From NCBI RefSeq assembly GCF_000426765.1, contig NZ_AUFZ01000005.1, forward strand, positions 25,737 through 89,736: a stretch of 64,000 bases of DNA. The letters are read 5' to 3'. This DNA is from Vibrio litoralis DSM 17657 (lineage in GTDB: Bacteria > Pseudomonadota > Gammaproteobacteria > Enterobacterales > Vibrionaceae). Of the stretch, positions 34,852 to 43,806 are shown one piece after another. The position numbers and the translations under genes are program-made. A model generated the notes under the pieces. That model was given only the letters and a program-made list of their open reading frames with translations. It did not search any database and was not told where the DNA came from. The stretch's first letter is position 1, and each line of letters starts with the position of its first letter.

Positions 34852-34906
34852 GTTTATACAGACTTATCTTGTTTATACAGACTTATCTTGTTTATACAGA
34901 CTTATC
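34852..34906. repeat. 19-bp tandem repeat, 2.9 copies
   Basis: GTTTATACAGACTTATCTT is repeated head to tail without mismatch, the third copy lacking its last two bases. It fills the gap between two convergent genes. Confidence 0.95.
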
Positions 34907-34918
34907 GCATCAGTGAAA

Positions 34919-35842
34919 TTATTGAATATTCAAAAATGCAGCGCCACGTACACCACCAGAATCGCCATGTTTGGCTTTTAAGATATGAGGTACTTTACCT
35001 ATAGAAAGCAAATGAGGTTGTATACGCTTTGGCATTTCTTCGTAAATTGCTTCAAAGTTTGATAAACCACCACCGAGTACCACGACATCTGGGTCAAAAG
35101 CAGTAAATATATTACCTAAACAAATGGCCAGTAATTCCATAAAGCGTTCAACATGTTCAACTGCTTTTGGCTCTTTTTGTTGATACTGTTTGATGATATC
35201 GATAGCCTTAACTTGTTCATCATAGTAGTGGTGATAAAGCTGCTCAAAACCACGACCAGACAAGTAGTTATCGATACAGCCTTTTTTATCACAGCCACAG
35301 CCAAATAATGGTGCGTCTTTATCTTTAGCGCTATCGTTCAAGTGGAACCAAGCATCTATTGGCATACGGGTATGACCCATCTCACCCGCAACATGACTAC
35401 CACCAGAAACCACATGACCGTTAACGACAATACCCCCGCCAAAACCAGTGCCGAGAATTAACCCTAAAACGCTTTCTTTACCTTGATGCTCTTCATCCCA
35501 AGCTTCTGATAGCGCAAAGCAGTTTGCATCATTAGCCACTTTTACTGGGCGGTCTACCAAAGCTTCAAGATCTTTACGTAAGAACTTTCCTTTTGCGGCA
35601 GGGACATTTGAAGTTAACACAGCACCATCTTCAACACTTTCCATCCCCGGGATTCCGATACCAATTGTGCCTTTTAGCTCAAACTGCTCATCATATTTAG
35701 CCACTAAACTGGCAAGTGTCTCTAATAATGCTTGGTAATCTTCTCCAGGTGTTGGCACCCTTTCCGACGCGACTCTTTCTAATTTTTCGTTAAAAGCACC
35801 AAATTCAATCTTTGTGCCACCGACATCAAAACCGTAATACAT
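34919..35842 (-). CDS. nagK: N-acetylglucosamine kinase (ROK family)
   Basis: This 307-residue kinase phosphorylates GlcNAc salvaged from wall or chitin turnover. The phosphate motif [15 protein letters not shown], catalytic [15 protein letters not shown] site [15 protein letters not shown] and zinc motif [11 protein letters not shown] are all present and align with E. coli NagK. GGAGAG precedes the ATG at 35842; further upstream frame is not supported. Confidence 0.93.
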   Translation of the reverse strand: MYYGFDVGGTKIEFGAFNEKLERVASERVPTPGEDYQALLETLASLVAKYDEQFELKGTIGIGIPGMESVEDGAVLTSNVPAAKGKFLRKDLEALVDRPVKVANDANCFALSEAWDEEHQGKESVLGLILGTGFGGGIVVNGHVVSGGSHVAGEMGHTRMPIDAWFHLNDSAKDKDAPLFGCGCDKKGCIDNYLSGRGFEQLYHHYYDEQVKAIDIIKQYQQKEPKAVEHVERFMELLAICLGNIFTAFDPDVVVLGGGLSNFEAIYEEMPKRIQPHLLSIGKVPHILKAKHGDSGGVRGAAFLNIQ

Positions 35843-36055
35843 TAATTCTCTCCATAAATTAAAATATAAAATTAAAAACAAATAAAATTAGGCTTATTAT
35901 CCATAAACTTGTTGTACAAACTGTGATGGTTACGCTAGTTAGGCCCCTACTGGATTCAAGTGCGCGTTTTTCCGACACGTTTGGCCTATTCTGACTCAAT
36001 ACTGCCACCATATTAACTGGCGAGCATTTACTCATTACTCGTTATCCGATAGCAT

Positions 36056-36075
36056 CTTGAAGTTACTTGGGTATA
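36056..36075. repeat. Half copy of the palindromic repeat
   Basis: CTTGAAGTTACTTGGGTATA is the exact complement of the left arm at 30804. It lies 30 bases before the NlpC/P60 gene start. Confidence 0.8.
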
Positions 36076-36104
36076 TTAATCCACACAATCAAAGCTAGGT
36101 AGAG

Positions 36105-36572
36105 ATGAACAAAGCACTGACTATTCCATTAATGAGTTTCCTGTTGCTGGCTGGCTGTGCTTCGAACCCACCTTCTACGCCACCTCTTCCTTCTACTCCT
36201 ATAGAGAAAACAGAGTTCCAACACTTATACAAATCATGGTCTGGTGTTCCTTATCAATTTGGTGGTAGTACCAAACGTGGAATAGATTGCTCTGCTTTTA
36301 TGCAAGTCACCATGTCGACAATTTATCAGCTGAACCTTCCTCGTACCACTGAATTACAAAGCCAACAAGGCTACTTTATTCCAGAAGAAGAAGCCGCTTT
36401 TGGTGATCTTGTCTTCTTTAAAACCGGTTGGAACCAACGTCATGTTGGAATGTACATTGGTAATAATCAATTTATGCATGCTTCAACCTCTAAAGGTGTG
36501 ATTATTTCACGTCTGGATAACCCTTATTGGGCAAGTAAATTTTGGCAGTTTAGGCGATTTAGTCCAAATTAA
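36105..36572 (+). CDS. NlpC/P60 lipoprotein, probable peptidoglycan endopeptidase
   Basis: This 155-residue lipoprotein (lipobox LLAGC) has a Pro-rich linker and an NlpC/P60 catalytic domain. The catalytic Cys is in GIDCSAFMQV, and the His residues are in RHVGMYIG and FMHAST. It is close to Spr/MepS and YafL types, which cut peptide cross-links in the cell wall. Single gene, AGGTAGAG before the start. Confidence 0.88.
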   Translation: MNKALTIPLMSFLLLAGCASNPPSTPPLPSTPIEKTEFQHLYKSWSGVPYQFGGSTKRGIDCSAFMQVTMSTIYQLNLPRTTELQSQQGYFIPEEEAAFGDLVFFKTGWNQRHVGMYIGNNQFMHASTSKGVIISRLDNPYWASKFWQFRRFSPN

Positions 36573-36721
36573 ATACGTTGTTTTCCCAAGTGACTGCTAT
36601 ATAAACAACAGCTCGGATAACGTCAGTAAATTTAACTAATTTTTGCGAATCAGCTCTCTAATTTAAAAGTTCAACTAAGCTAATGTCATAGACTGATAAC
36701 TTTCAGATTCTGGAGGCAACT

Positions 36722-37594
36722 ATGTGGCATGGTATTGCACAACAGCTATCACAAGTACTGGCGTTTGAATTTGTTATTCAGGAGCGAGAAAGGTTGCAAG
36801 GTGGTGATTCTAATCAGTGCTATATGCTCTCTGATGGTCAGCAGCGTTACTTTGTCAAAATTAATGACCGAGAATACCTACCAAAATTTGAATCCGAAAT
36901 AGATAATTTATCGAGCCTTCTTCATACTGGCACCCTATCGGTTCCTCAACCGGTTACTTGTGGTGTAGTCAAAGAACACGCCTTCTTAATCTTAAATTAC
37001 CTACCTACCAAACCGCTCACCGCGCCAACTGAGCAATACCACTTAGGGCAACAATTAGCCCATCTCCATTTGTGGGGAGAGCAAAAAGAATACGGTTATG
37101 ATGCCGATACCTATGTTGGTTTAAACCTGCAACCTAATGCTTGGCATAAAAAATGGGGAATTTTTTTCTCTGAATGCCGCATTGGCTGGCAATTGCAGTT
37201 ACTAAAAGAAAAAGGGATTGAGTTTGGTGACATCGAGGAAATCGTAGCGTTAGTGAAACAAAGAATCGGTACTCATAACCCGAAGCCTTCCCTTTTGCAT
37301 GGCAACTTAAGTGATAATAACTATGCGTTATCAGTCAATGGCGCTATCTGTTACGACCCATCTAGTTATTGGGGAGATCCAGAGTGCGATCTGGCAATCA
37401 CCGAAGAATTTAGTCATTTAGGGCCGGAGTTTTTTGCTGGTTATGAAGATATCTTATCTATCGATGATAGTTACTATAAACGCCGAGATCTCTATCAGCT
37501 CTATTACCTTCTTTGTCGATGCAATCAATATGGCGGAGAATATCTCACTCAATGCGTATCAAAGATTCAACTTATACAACAAGGCTCTATCTAA
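36722..37594 (+). CDS. Fructosamine-kinase-like protein with altered catalytic motif
   Basis: This 290-residue protein follows the FN3K/YniA fold: GGDSNQCYML, RYFVKINDRE (ATP Lys), HLGQQLAHLHLWG, YVGLNLQPNAWHKKWG and ICYDPSSYWGDPECDLA. The catalytic loop reads LLHGNLSDNN where the family has HGDLWSGN, so the catalytic Asp is Asn. The codon is aac, so one base would restore Asp. It may be a weak or inactive kinase, or a sequence error. Family members repair glycated proteins. Confidence 0.8.
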   Translation: MWHGIAQQLSQVLAFEFVIQERERLQGGDSNQCYMLSDGQQRYFVKINDREYLPKFESEIDNLSSLLHTGTLSVPQPVTCGVVKEHAFLILNYLPTKPLTAPTEQYHLGQQLAHLHLWGEQKEYGYDADTYVGLNLQPNAWHKKWGIFFSECRIGWQLQLLKEKGIEFGDIEEIVALVKQRIGTHNPKPSLLHGNLSDNNYALSVNGAICYDPSSYWGDPECDLAITEEFSHLGPEFFAGYEDILSIDDSYYKRRDLYQLYYLLCRCNQYGGEYLTQCVSKIQLIQQGSI

Positions 37595-37930
37595 TTTATT
37601 GTTAATTCAGTCACTTAATTAACAAATGAAAACGGTGAGATATGCGTCGTAATAAAATGTCACTCATAGACTAGACTTACAATTAATTTCAGCGTGGCCG
37701 ATTTTTAACCATGTTGTAGATTTTAAAAATACAACTTTACGATGAATAGCAGGATAAATCGGGCAGTTTTTTGTTCATTACTTTGCACTAATTCAATCTT
37801 TTCGCTTTTTTTCAATCATGAACTAACTTAAAGCGCTAATATTGGATTAAATCAGACCAAGTTAACCACTTGGTCTATTTATTTTGTAGTTCATTCAGCT
37901 TGGCACAAAGACGTAATAGTGAGGAAAGCA
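37595..37930. other. Non-coding AT-rich region before the CPXCG gene
   Basis: No supported gene is seen. A hairpin AGACCAAGT-taacc-ACTTGGTCT at 37854-37876 is followed by an AT-rich stretch and may terminate upstream transcription or regulate the CPXCG gene, whose start is 55 bases further on. Confidence 0.45.
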
Positions 37931-38128
37931 ATGATAAAATACACTGAAAAAAGAGTAGCCTGCCCACATTGCGGACATCAAATTGATATGACTGTGGATT
38001 CATCTAGAGGCGACCAAGATTTTTATGATGACTGCCCTTCATGCAATCATGCTATCCACCTAGAGCTTAAAGTTAATAATACCAAAGTTCATCTCACAGT
38101 GGGGGTTGAAGACCATTCAATCTTCTAA
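37931..38128 (+). CDS. CPXCG motif-containing cysteine-rich small protein
   Basis: This 65-residue protein has two zinc-knuckle-like pairs, ACPHCGHQ and DCPSCNHA, matching the family annotated as CPXCG motif-containing cysteine-rich protein. It probably binds zinc; role unknown. GAGGAAA lies before the ATG at 37931. An upstream in-frame GTG overlaps that site. Confidence 0.8.
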   Translation: MIKYTEKRVACPHCGHQIDMTVDSSRGDQDFYDDCPSCNHAIHLELKVNNTKVHLTVGVEDHSIF

Positions 38129-38155
38129 TATTTACAATAGGTTATAAGTTCCACT

Positions 38156-38194
38156 ATCCCGAATAATTGCTCCAAAATTGTTCGGGATTTTTTT
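38156..38194 (+). terminator. Intrinsic terminator after the CPXCG gene
   Basis: ATCCCGAA..ATT pairs with AATtgTTCGGGAT around a 7-nt loop, followed by seven T's. Confidence 0.88.
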
Positions 38195-38279
38195 ATTGTT
38201 ATTTTGTAAAATTTTTATCGCTAATTGTATACAACTAGATATAATTCTTTTCCGCCTTTTCACGCAGTTAGGACTTGAT

Positions 38280-39653
38280 ATGCACCGTTATCGTAAAGAA
38301 GGTTCAATCCTTGTTAAGTTAGCAACCCCCGTGCTATTGGCTTCTGTTGCTCAAACGGGCATGGGATTCATTGATACCGTAATGGCCGGTGGCGTGAGCG
38401 CTACTGATATGGCTGCAGTCGCGGTTGCGTCTAGTATCTGGCTCCCTTCTATTCTGTTCGGCATTGGCCTGTTGTTGGCCTTGGTTCCTGTGGTCGCTCA
38501 ACTTAATGGCTCTGGCCGACAAATAAGAATTGCCCATGAAATTCAGCAAGGCTTCTACTTGTCGTTCCTGGTAGCGATTCCTATTGTTTTGGTTTTATCA
38601 CAGACCAAGCATATTCTCGACATCATGCATATTGAGCCCGTGATGGCACAAAAAACCAATGGCTATATGTTTGCCATGATTTTTGCCGTTCCCGCGTTTC
38701 TACTCTTCCAAACGTTGCGTAGTCTGTCCGATGGTTTATCGCTAACCAAACCGGCAATGATTCTCGGCTTTCTAGGCTTGGCGATTAATATTCCATTAAA
38801 CTGGATTTTTGTTTATGGCAAGTTTGGTATGCCAGCGCTTGGCGCGGTGGGCTGTGGCGTGGCAACGGCTATTGTTTACTGGGTGATGTTTTTACTGATG
38901 CTTGCTTATGTATTAGTTGCGCAGCGTTTTAAGAATATTCATATTTTCAGTGAATTCCATAAACCGAACTTGCACTCATTAAAACGCTTGTTTCGTTTGG
39001 GGTTCCCTATCGCCGCTTCACTGTTTTTTGAAGTCACCTTATTTGCAGTGATTGCTTTGCTTATCGCTCCGCTCGGCCCAATTGTGGTTGCTGCCCACCA
39101 AGTTGCGATAAACTTTTCAACATTGATCTTTATGCTACCGATGAGTATCGGGGCTGCCGTCAGTATTCGTGTAGGTCACCAACTCGGTGAAAAAAGTGTT
39201 GAAGGCGCTAAGATTTCAACGCATGTAGGGATATTATTTGGGTTTGCAACAGCCCTCATCACTGCTTTATTAACAGTGATATTTCGCCATCAAATTATTG
39301 ACCTTTATACCGATAATCCAGAAGTAACAGTTATCGCCCTTCACCTTTTAATCATGGCGGCTATCTATCAATGCAGTGATGCAGTTCAAGTTGTAGCAGC
39401 AGGCGCATTGCGTGGCTATAAAGATACTAGCTCGATATTTAGTCGCACCCTAATTTCTTATTGGGGAATCGGCATGCCGGTTGGTTATATTTTAGGAATG
39501 ACCGATTGGCTAACATCGAAGCCTATGGGAGTAACTGGTTTCTGGATTGGTATCATTGTAGGGCTAACCATGGCAGCAATATTGCTCTCTATTCGCTTAT
39601 TATGGCTACATAAACAAGACGATACGGTACAGCTAGACTTTTCGACCCGTTAG
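38280..39653 (+). CDS. norM: MATE family multidrug efflux transporter NorM
   Basis: This 457-residue protein has twelve membrane helices and exports cationic drugs with Na+ or H+. The segments LATPVLLASVAQTGMGFIDT, VMAGGVSATDMAAVAVASS and VVAAGALRGYKDTS agree closely with V. cholerae NorM. The start at 38280 follows AGGA and gives the family N-terminus MHRYRKEG. Confidence 0.95.
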   Translation: MHRYRKEGSILVKLATPVLLASVAQTGMGFIDTVMAGGVSATDMAAVAVASSIWLPSILFGIGLLLALVPVVAQLNGSGRQIRIAHEIQQGFYLSFLVAIPIVLVLSQTKHILDIMHIEPVMAQKTNGYMFAMIFAVPAFLLFQTLRSLSDGLSLTKPAMILGFLGLAINIPLNWIFVYGKFGMPALGAVGCGVATAIVYWVMFLLMLAYVLVAQRFKNIHIFSEFHKPNLHSLKRLFRLGFPIAASLFFEVTLFAVIALLIAPLGPIVVAAHQVAINFSTLIFMLPMSIGAAVSIRVGHQLGEKSVEGAKISTHVGILFGFATALITALLTVIFRHQIIDLYTDNPEVTVIALHLLIMAAIYQCSDAVQVVAAGALRGYKDTSSIFSRTLISYWGIGMPVGYILGMTDWLTSKPMGVTGFWIGIIVGLTMAAILLSIRLLWLHKQDDTVQLDFSTR

Positions 39654-39677
39654 TTCATTGCTGAAAATGCTTTAGCC

Positions 39678-40568
39678 TTAAAGTGATGGACGCTTTATTT
39701 CTTCACGTAGGTGACTAAAGCGAACAAACCTTGGCAAGCCATTATGGGTTAGCCCATTGTATCGAAACGTAATAACCGAACCTATTGGTGGCGGGATTTT
39801 CCTCTCTTTATTGGTTAATCCCGAGCCAACATAAAAAGTCTTTCCGTTTTTCCATTGCACTAACAAAGACCCTGTTAAACCTTCATATTTCCCTTTTCCT
39901 GGCTTATAACCAATAACCACGGCCTCGTCGTCTTGGTAATTTTTCACTTTCAACAAATCATCACTACGGCCTGTATTATAAGCACTGTGCTTATTACGTA
40001 GCATGATTCCCTCGCCATTGAGTTTTTCAATATTATCAAGTAATCGGTCAAGCTCGACTTCTGTTGGCAGTGGTAAATGTTCCGCTAACCGCAGATGAAT
40101 AGCATAAGTTTCATTGAGGCATTTTTTCAGTGCGGCGTATCTTTGAAGATACTCACCCTCTTCATTTGGCATATCAAAGGCCATGAACAGTACATTTTCC
40201 CAATCTTGATCATTAGGGGCGACATCTAGGACAGTTTTTTGAACATGATTAAACTGCCCCCTTCCAGCCCACAGTTCTCCGTCTAACGGTTGTTTTGGGA
40301 ATCGAGCGACAAACCACTCAGGAGCATAAATACGGTTTCCTTGCCTTGTTTGGAAAAATTCGCCATTCCACAAAGCTCGAATACCATCGTATTTTTCGCT
40401 ATACCAATAATCATCTAAATTTATTTCATCATGGTATTCATTGGCGAGCATCACTTTTTGTGAATGATTTTCTAATTCCTGAGCTTCCGCATTGGCATCG
40501 GTTGGCGTTAAAGAAACTCCGGCAACCAAGGAGTAAGCAATAAAGTAATATGAGGATTGTCTTAACAT
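39678..40568 (-). CDS. ligE: Periplasmic ATP-dependent DNA ligase (LigE type)
   Basis: This 296-residue minimal ligase has a signal peptide (SLVAGVSLTPTDANA). The adenylated Lys is in WYSEKYDGIRALW. Nucleotidyltransferase motifs follow: LDGELWAGRG, EGIMLRNK and LLKVKNYQDDEAVVIGY, then an OB-fold end (PPIGSVITFRYNGLT). Export and size fit LigE, thought to act on DNA in the periplasm, perhaps in natural competence. Convergent with norM. Confidence 0.9.
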   Translation of the reverse strand: MLRQSSYYFIAYSLVAGVSLTPTDANAEAQELENHSQKVMLANEYHDEINLDDYWYSEKYDGIRALWNGEFFQTRQGNRIYAPEWFVARFPKQPLDGELWAGRGQFNHVQKTVLDVAPNDQDWENVLFMAFDMPNEEGEYLQRYAALKKCLNETYAIHLRLAEHLPLPTEVELDRLLDNIEKLNGEGIMLRNKHSAYNTGRSDDLLKVKNYQDDEAVVIGYKPGKGKYEGLTGSLLVQWKNGKTFYVGSGLTNKERKIPPPIGSVITFRYNGLTHNGLPRFVRFSHLREEIKRPSL

Positions 40569-40778
40569 AATAGGCACTCAAATTAAGTGATTAAAGTTAT
40601 AACCTAATACATTCAGCCACTATCCGTGGTTTCCAAAAGTTAAAATGCGATTTGACTGAGGTTTAATTTTTTTGATAAACAGGTCAGTTACATAAAGGTA
40701 TAGAAGCTATCATCGTTTGCACGGCCATAGCAGCGTGTTAGACTCGAAAATAAACCCTAATAAATAAGAGAATTTGCA

Positions 40779-41432
40779 ATGATTAAAGCTGCTGTGTTTG
40801 ATATGGATGGTCTAATGATCGACTCGGAACCATTTTGGCAACAAGCTCAATTAGAAGTGTTTCCAACCCTTGGGGTTAAGATTAGTCTACAAGACACTAT
40901 TGATACAACAGGCATTCGAATTGACCAAATTGTTGAACAGTATTTTCGTGAGCAACCATGGGAAACTCACAGCTGTGATGATGTCTGCACGATGATTTTA
41001 AATCGTGTGATTGAGCTAGTGAAAGAATATAAACCTATGATGCCTGGATTATTCCAAGCGCTGGAAACTTGCCAACAATCAGGTTTAAAAGTCGCCCTTG
41101 CCTCATCTTCCCCTATGGTACTCATCCAAGCAACATTAGATGCTTTAGAGTTAGATGGTGTATTTGAAGCGGTATTATCTGCGGAAGGACTACCTTATGG
41201 TAAACCTCACCCTGAAGTGTATTTGAATGCTGCTAATGAATTAGAAGTATCACCGCTAGAATGTGTCGCACTTGAAGATTCTTTTACTGGCTTACTGGCG
41301 GCGAAAGCTGCACAAATGAAGACGATCGTGATCCCAGAGGCGAGTCAAGCAAACCAAGAGCGCTTTGTGATTGCTGATTATAAGCTGAGATCACTTGAAG
41401 AAATCACACCTGAATTATTACAAGCGTTATAA
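40779..41432 (+). CDS. hxpB: HAD hydrolase HxpB (YniC), sugar/hexitol phosphatase
   Basis: This 217-residue phosphatase has all HAD motifs: FDMDGLMIDSEP (nucleophile Asp), ALASSSPM, GKPHPEVYLNAA (Lys) and ALEDSFTGLLAAKAA. Sequence is close to E. coli YniC, which dephosphorylates sugar and 2-deoxyglucose phosphates. Terminator follows. Confidence 0.88.
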   Translation: MIKAAVFDMDGLMIDSEPFWQQAQLEVFPTLGVKISLQDTIDTTGIRIDQIVEQYFREQPWETHSCDDVCTMILNRVIELVKEYKPMMPGLFQALETCQQSGLKVALASSSPMVLIQATLDALELDGVFEAVLSAEGLPYGKPHPEVYLNAANELEVSPLECVALEDSFTGLLAAKAAQMKTIVIPEASQANQERFVIADYKLRSLEEITPELLQAL

Positions 41433-41441
41433 GTTAACTCA

Positions 41442-41474
41442 CCCGTCGCTCTTCTCGTAGCGACGGGAATTTTT
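41442..41474 (+). terminator. Intrinsic terminator of hxpB
   Basis: CCCGTCGCT/AGCGACGGG with an 8-nt loop and T run. Confidence 0.9.
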
Positions 41475-41494
41475 CCATCTTTTGGATATAGGCG

Positions 41495-42682
41495 TTACAT
41501 CCCATCGAGCAGTTTAGCCAGTTGCTCTTTTTGCAGTACTCCAACATAGCGTCCATCTTGCTCTGTCACGGGTAATTGCCTCTTACTTCCAAGAACGCTA
41601 GGCATAATGGACTCTATGCTTTGTTCGATATTTGCAAAAACCTGATCATGGGCTTGTGTATTCAATAACTCACCTATATGAGCATTTGAATTGGTGGCTT
41701 CTTTTAACTGATGCAGAGTAACATTAGCAATGTATGTTTGTTCTGATGTCACTACCGCCATTTCACTCAATGCCAATTGTTGTATTTGCTTGATAGCCTC
41801 AGCGACCGTTAGTGTTTCTAATAGTCCCTCTTGCGCTAAATAGGCGTGTCTAACGGTTAATGCTCGGCCTCTATTAATATCTTGAACAAACGACGCCACG
41901 TAGTCTGTCGCGGGGTTTAATAATATATCGACAGGCTTACCTTGTTGAACCAATTCACCATCTTTTAAAATCGCGATTCTATCGCCTAAGCGAAGTGCTT
42001 CATCAAGATCATGGGTAATGAAAATAATGGTTTTATGCAGTTTTTGTTGAAGATCTTTTAATTGCTGCTGCATTTCACTACGAATGAGTGGGTCTAATGC
42101 TGAGAACGCTTCATCCATTAATAGAATGTCAGGATCCGTACACAGCGCCCGCGCAAGTCCTACCCTTTGTTGTTGGCCGCCGGACAATTGATTGGGGTAC
42201 TGATTCTCATAGCCATTAAGCCCCACAATATCGATCCAGTGCTGCGCTTTTGGTTTCCAATCTGATTGGCTAATACCCTGAATTTTTAACCCGTAAGCCA
42301 CATTTTGAATCACAGTACGGTGCGGCAGTAATCCGAAGCGTTGGAATACCATCGACATTTTATGACGGCGTAAGTCTTGAATTTGCTTTTTATCTAACGA
42401 GCAAATATCAATGCCATCGATTTCGATTGTTCCTTCGCTTGGTTCTATCAGACGATTAAAGTGACGTATTAAGGTTGATTTACCAGAGCCGGATAAGCCC
42501 ATTACTACGAAGGTTTCCCCTTGTTTAATCTCTAAATTAATGTCACTTAGCCCAACACTCACTTGGTAGCGATTCATTAACTCATCTTTTGACAACCCTT
42601 GCTTTAATTTAGTGACACCGTCACTTGATTGTTCACCAAATACTTTATAAAGGTTCGAAATTTTAATATAGGAAGTTGGCAT
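41495..42682 (-). CDS. proV: Glycine betaine/proline ABC transporter ATP-binding protein (ProV-like)
   Basis: This 395-residue ATPase has Walker A MGLSGSGKSTLIRH, signature [15 protein letters not shown], Walker B ILLMDEAFSALD, and a C-terminal region with two CBS-like repeats (LAKLL at the end) typical of osmoprotectant importers. It powers betaine, choline or proline uptake. It follows proW with a one-base overlap. Here it is last in the operon (X-W-V order), opposite to enterobacterial proVWX. Confidence 0.9.
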   Translation of the reverse strand: MPTSYIKISNLYKVFGEQSSDGVTKLKQGLSKDELMNRYQVSVGLSDINLEIKQGETFVVMGLSGSGKSTLIRHFNRLIEPSEGTIEIDGIDICSLDKKQIQDLRRHKMSMVFQRFGLLPHRTVIQNVAYGLKIQGISQSDWKPKAQHWIDIVGLNGYENQYPNQLSGGQQQRVGLARALCTDPDILLMDEAFSALDPLIRSEMQQQLKDLQQKLHKTIIFITHDLDEALRLGDRIAILKDGELVQQGKPVDILLNPATDYVASFVQDINRGRALTVRHAYLAQEGLLETLTVAEAIKQIQQLALSEMAVVTSEQTYIANVTLHQLKEATNSNAHIGELLNTQAHDQVFANIEQSIESIMPSVLGSKRQLPVTEQDGRYVGVLQKEQLAKLLDGM

Positions 42683-43575
42683 TAAGACTTACCTCCTAAG
42701 TGTTGTTGGGTACGTTTTGCATAGCTTTGGGTTACACGGTCAAAAATAATCGCTAGCGCTACGATTGCTAGACCATTTAATAAACCTAGAGTGAAATATT
42801 GATTGGTAATCGATTTAAGTACTGGTTGCCCTAGCCCTTTAACACCAATCATTGAGGCGATCACCACCATTGCCAGCGCCATCATTATCGTTTGGTTAAT
42901 ACCAGCCATAATATTGGGCATCGCCAGTGGGATTTGAACGCCAAATAGTCTCTGTATTCTATTGGCACCAAAAGCGGTTGATGCTTCTAGTACTTCTTTA
43001 TCAACTAAGCGAATGCCTAAATTGGTTAATCTGATCACGGGAGGAATCGCATAGACGACAACGGCAATTAACCCCGGAACCTTACCTATCCCAAGTAACA
43101 TTACAATCGGAATTAAATAAACGAAAGCCGGCATGGTTTGCATCACATCAAGCAGCGGCGTGACGACTTTTTGAATGCGATTGGAACTTGCCATGGCAAT
43201 GCCTGTGGGGACACCGAGCACAATGGCCACAAAGGTAGAGACGAGAATAATACTCATAGTGCGCATGGTATCTTCCCACATTCCTAGGTAGCCGATAAAA
43301 AAGAAAGCCGCCACCACACTTAACGCCAGTTTCCAAGAACGACTCGCGCCATAGGAAAGAGCGGCTAATACGGCGATAACGAGCCACCAAGGTGTTGCCA
43401 GTAGCAGTTTTTCAAAATGCACTAAAAAAGATAAGAGTGGATCAAAGAAGGATTCAATTGTTTCGCCATATTGACGGGAAAAATCACGATACACCCCATC
43501 TAAGGTTCTTCTTAGCCATAATAAGCTATCGCGATCAAGCTCGGGGAATTCGGTTATCCATTGAGGTACTGACAT
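42682..43575 (-). CDS. proW: Glycine betaine/proline ABC transporter permease (ProW-like)
   Basis: This 297-residue permease has an extended N-terminus, about six membrane helices and the EAA loop VLEASTAFGANRIQRLFGVQ. DVMQTMPAFVYLIPIVMLLG is typical of ProW. The upstream gap to proX (231 bases) holds a 162-bp MITE-like repeat, which may affect coexpression. Confidence 0.92.
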   Translation of the reverse strand: MSVPQWITEFPELDRDSLLWLRRTLDGVYRDFSRQYGETIESFFDPLLSFLVHFEKLLLATPWWLVIAVLAALSYGASRSWKLALSVVAAFFFIGYLGMWEDTMRTMSIILVSTFVAIVLGVPTGIAMASSNRIQKVVTPLLDVMQTMPAFVYLIPIVMLLGIGKVPGLIAVVVYAIPPVIRLTNLGIRLVDKEVLEASTAFGANRIQRLFGVQIPLAMPNIMAGINQTIMMALAMVVIASMIGVKGLGQPVLKSITNQYFTLGLLNGLAIVALAIIFDRVTQSYAKRTQQHLGGKS

Positions 43576-43599
43576 GTCATTTCCATTTTTATGATCTTT

Positions 43600-43761
43600 A
43601 TACCAATCGTACTAATTATCTGATCATCCTTGCTTGTTAAAAGGCTCGATAACTTCGTTGAAAATTTTGCTTGTAGAATAACTACTGATCGAAAATTTTA
43701 GCCTCGTTCTCAAGCCTTTTTCCTACACAATTTCTGACCATTTAATTAGTGTGATTGGTAT
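43600..43761. repeat. 162-bp MITE-like palindromic element, copy A
   Basis: The ends ATACCAATCgtactaatta and taattagtgtGATTGGTAT form terminal inverted repeats. The interior aligns with copy B at 49830-49991 over its full, identical length. There is no coding capacity. It lies between proX and proW. Confidence 0.88.
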
Positions 43762-43806
43762 TACAACAAGCGGATATTGATATTTCAGCATCCGCTAGAC
43801 CAACAT

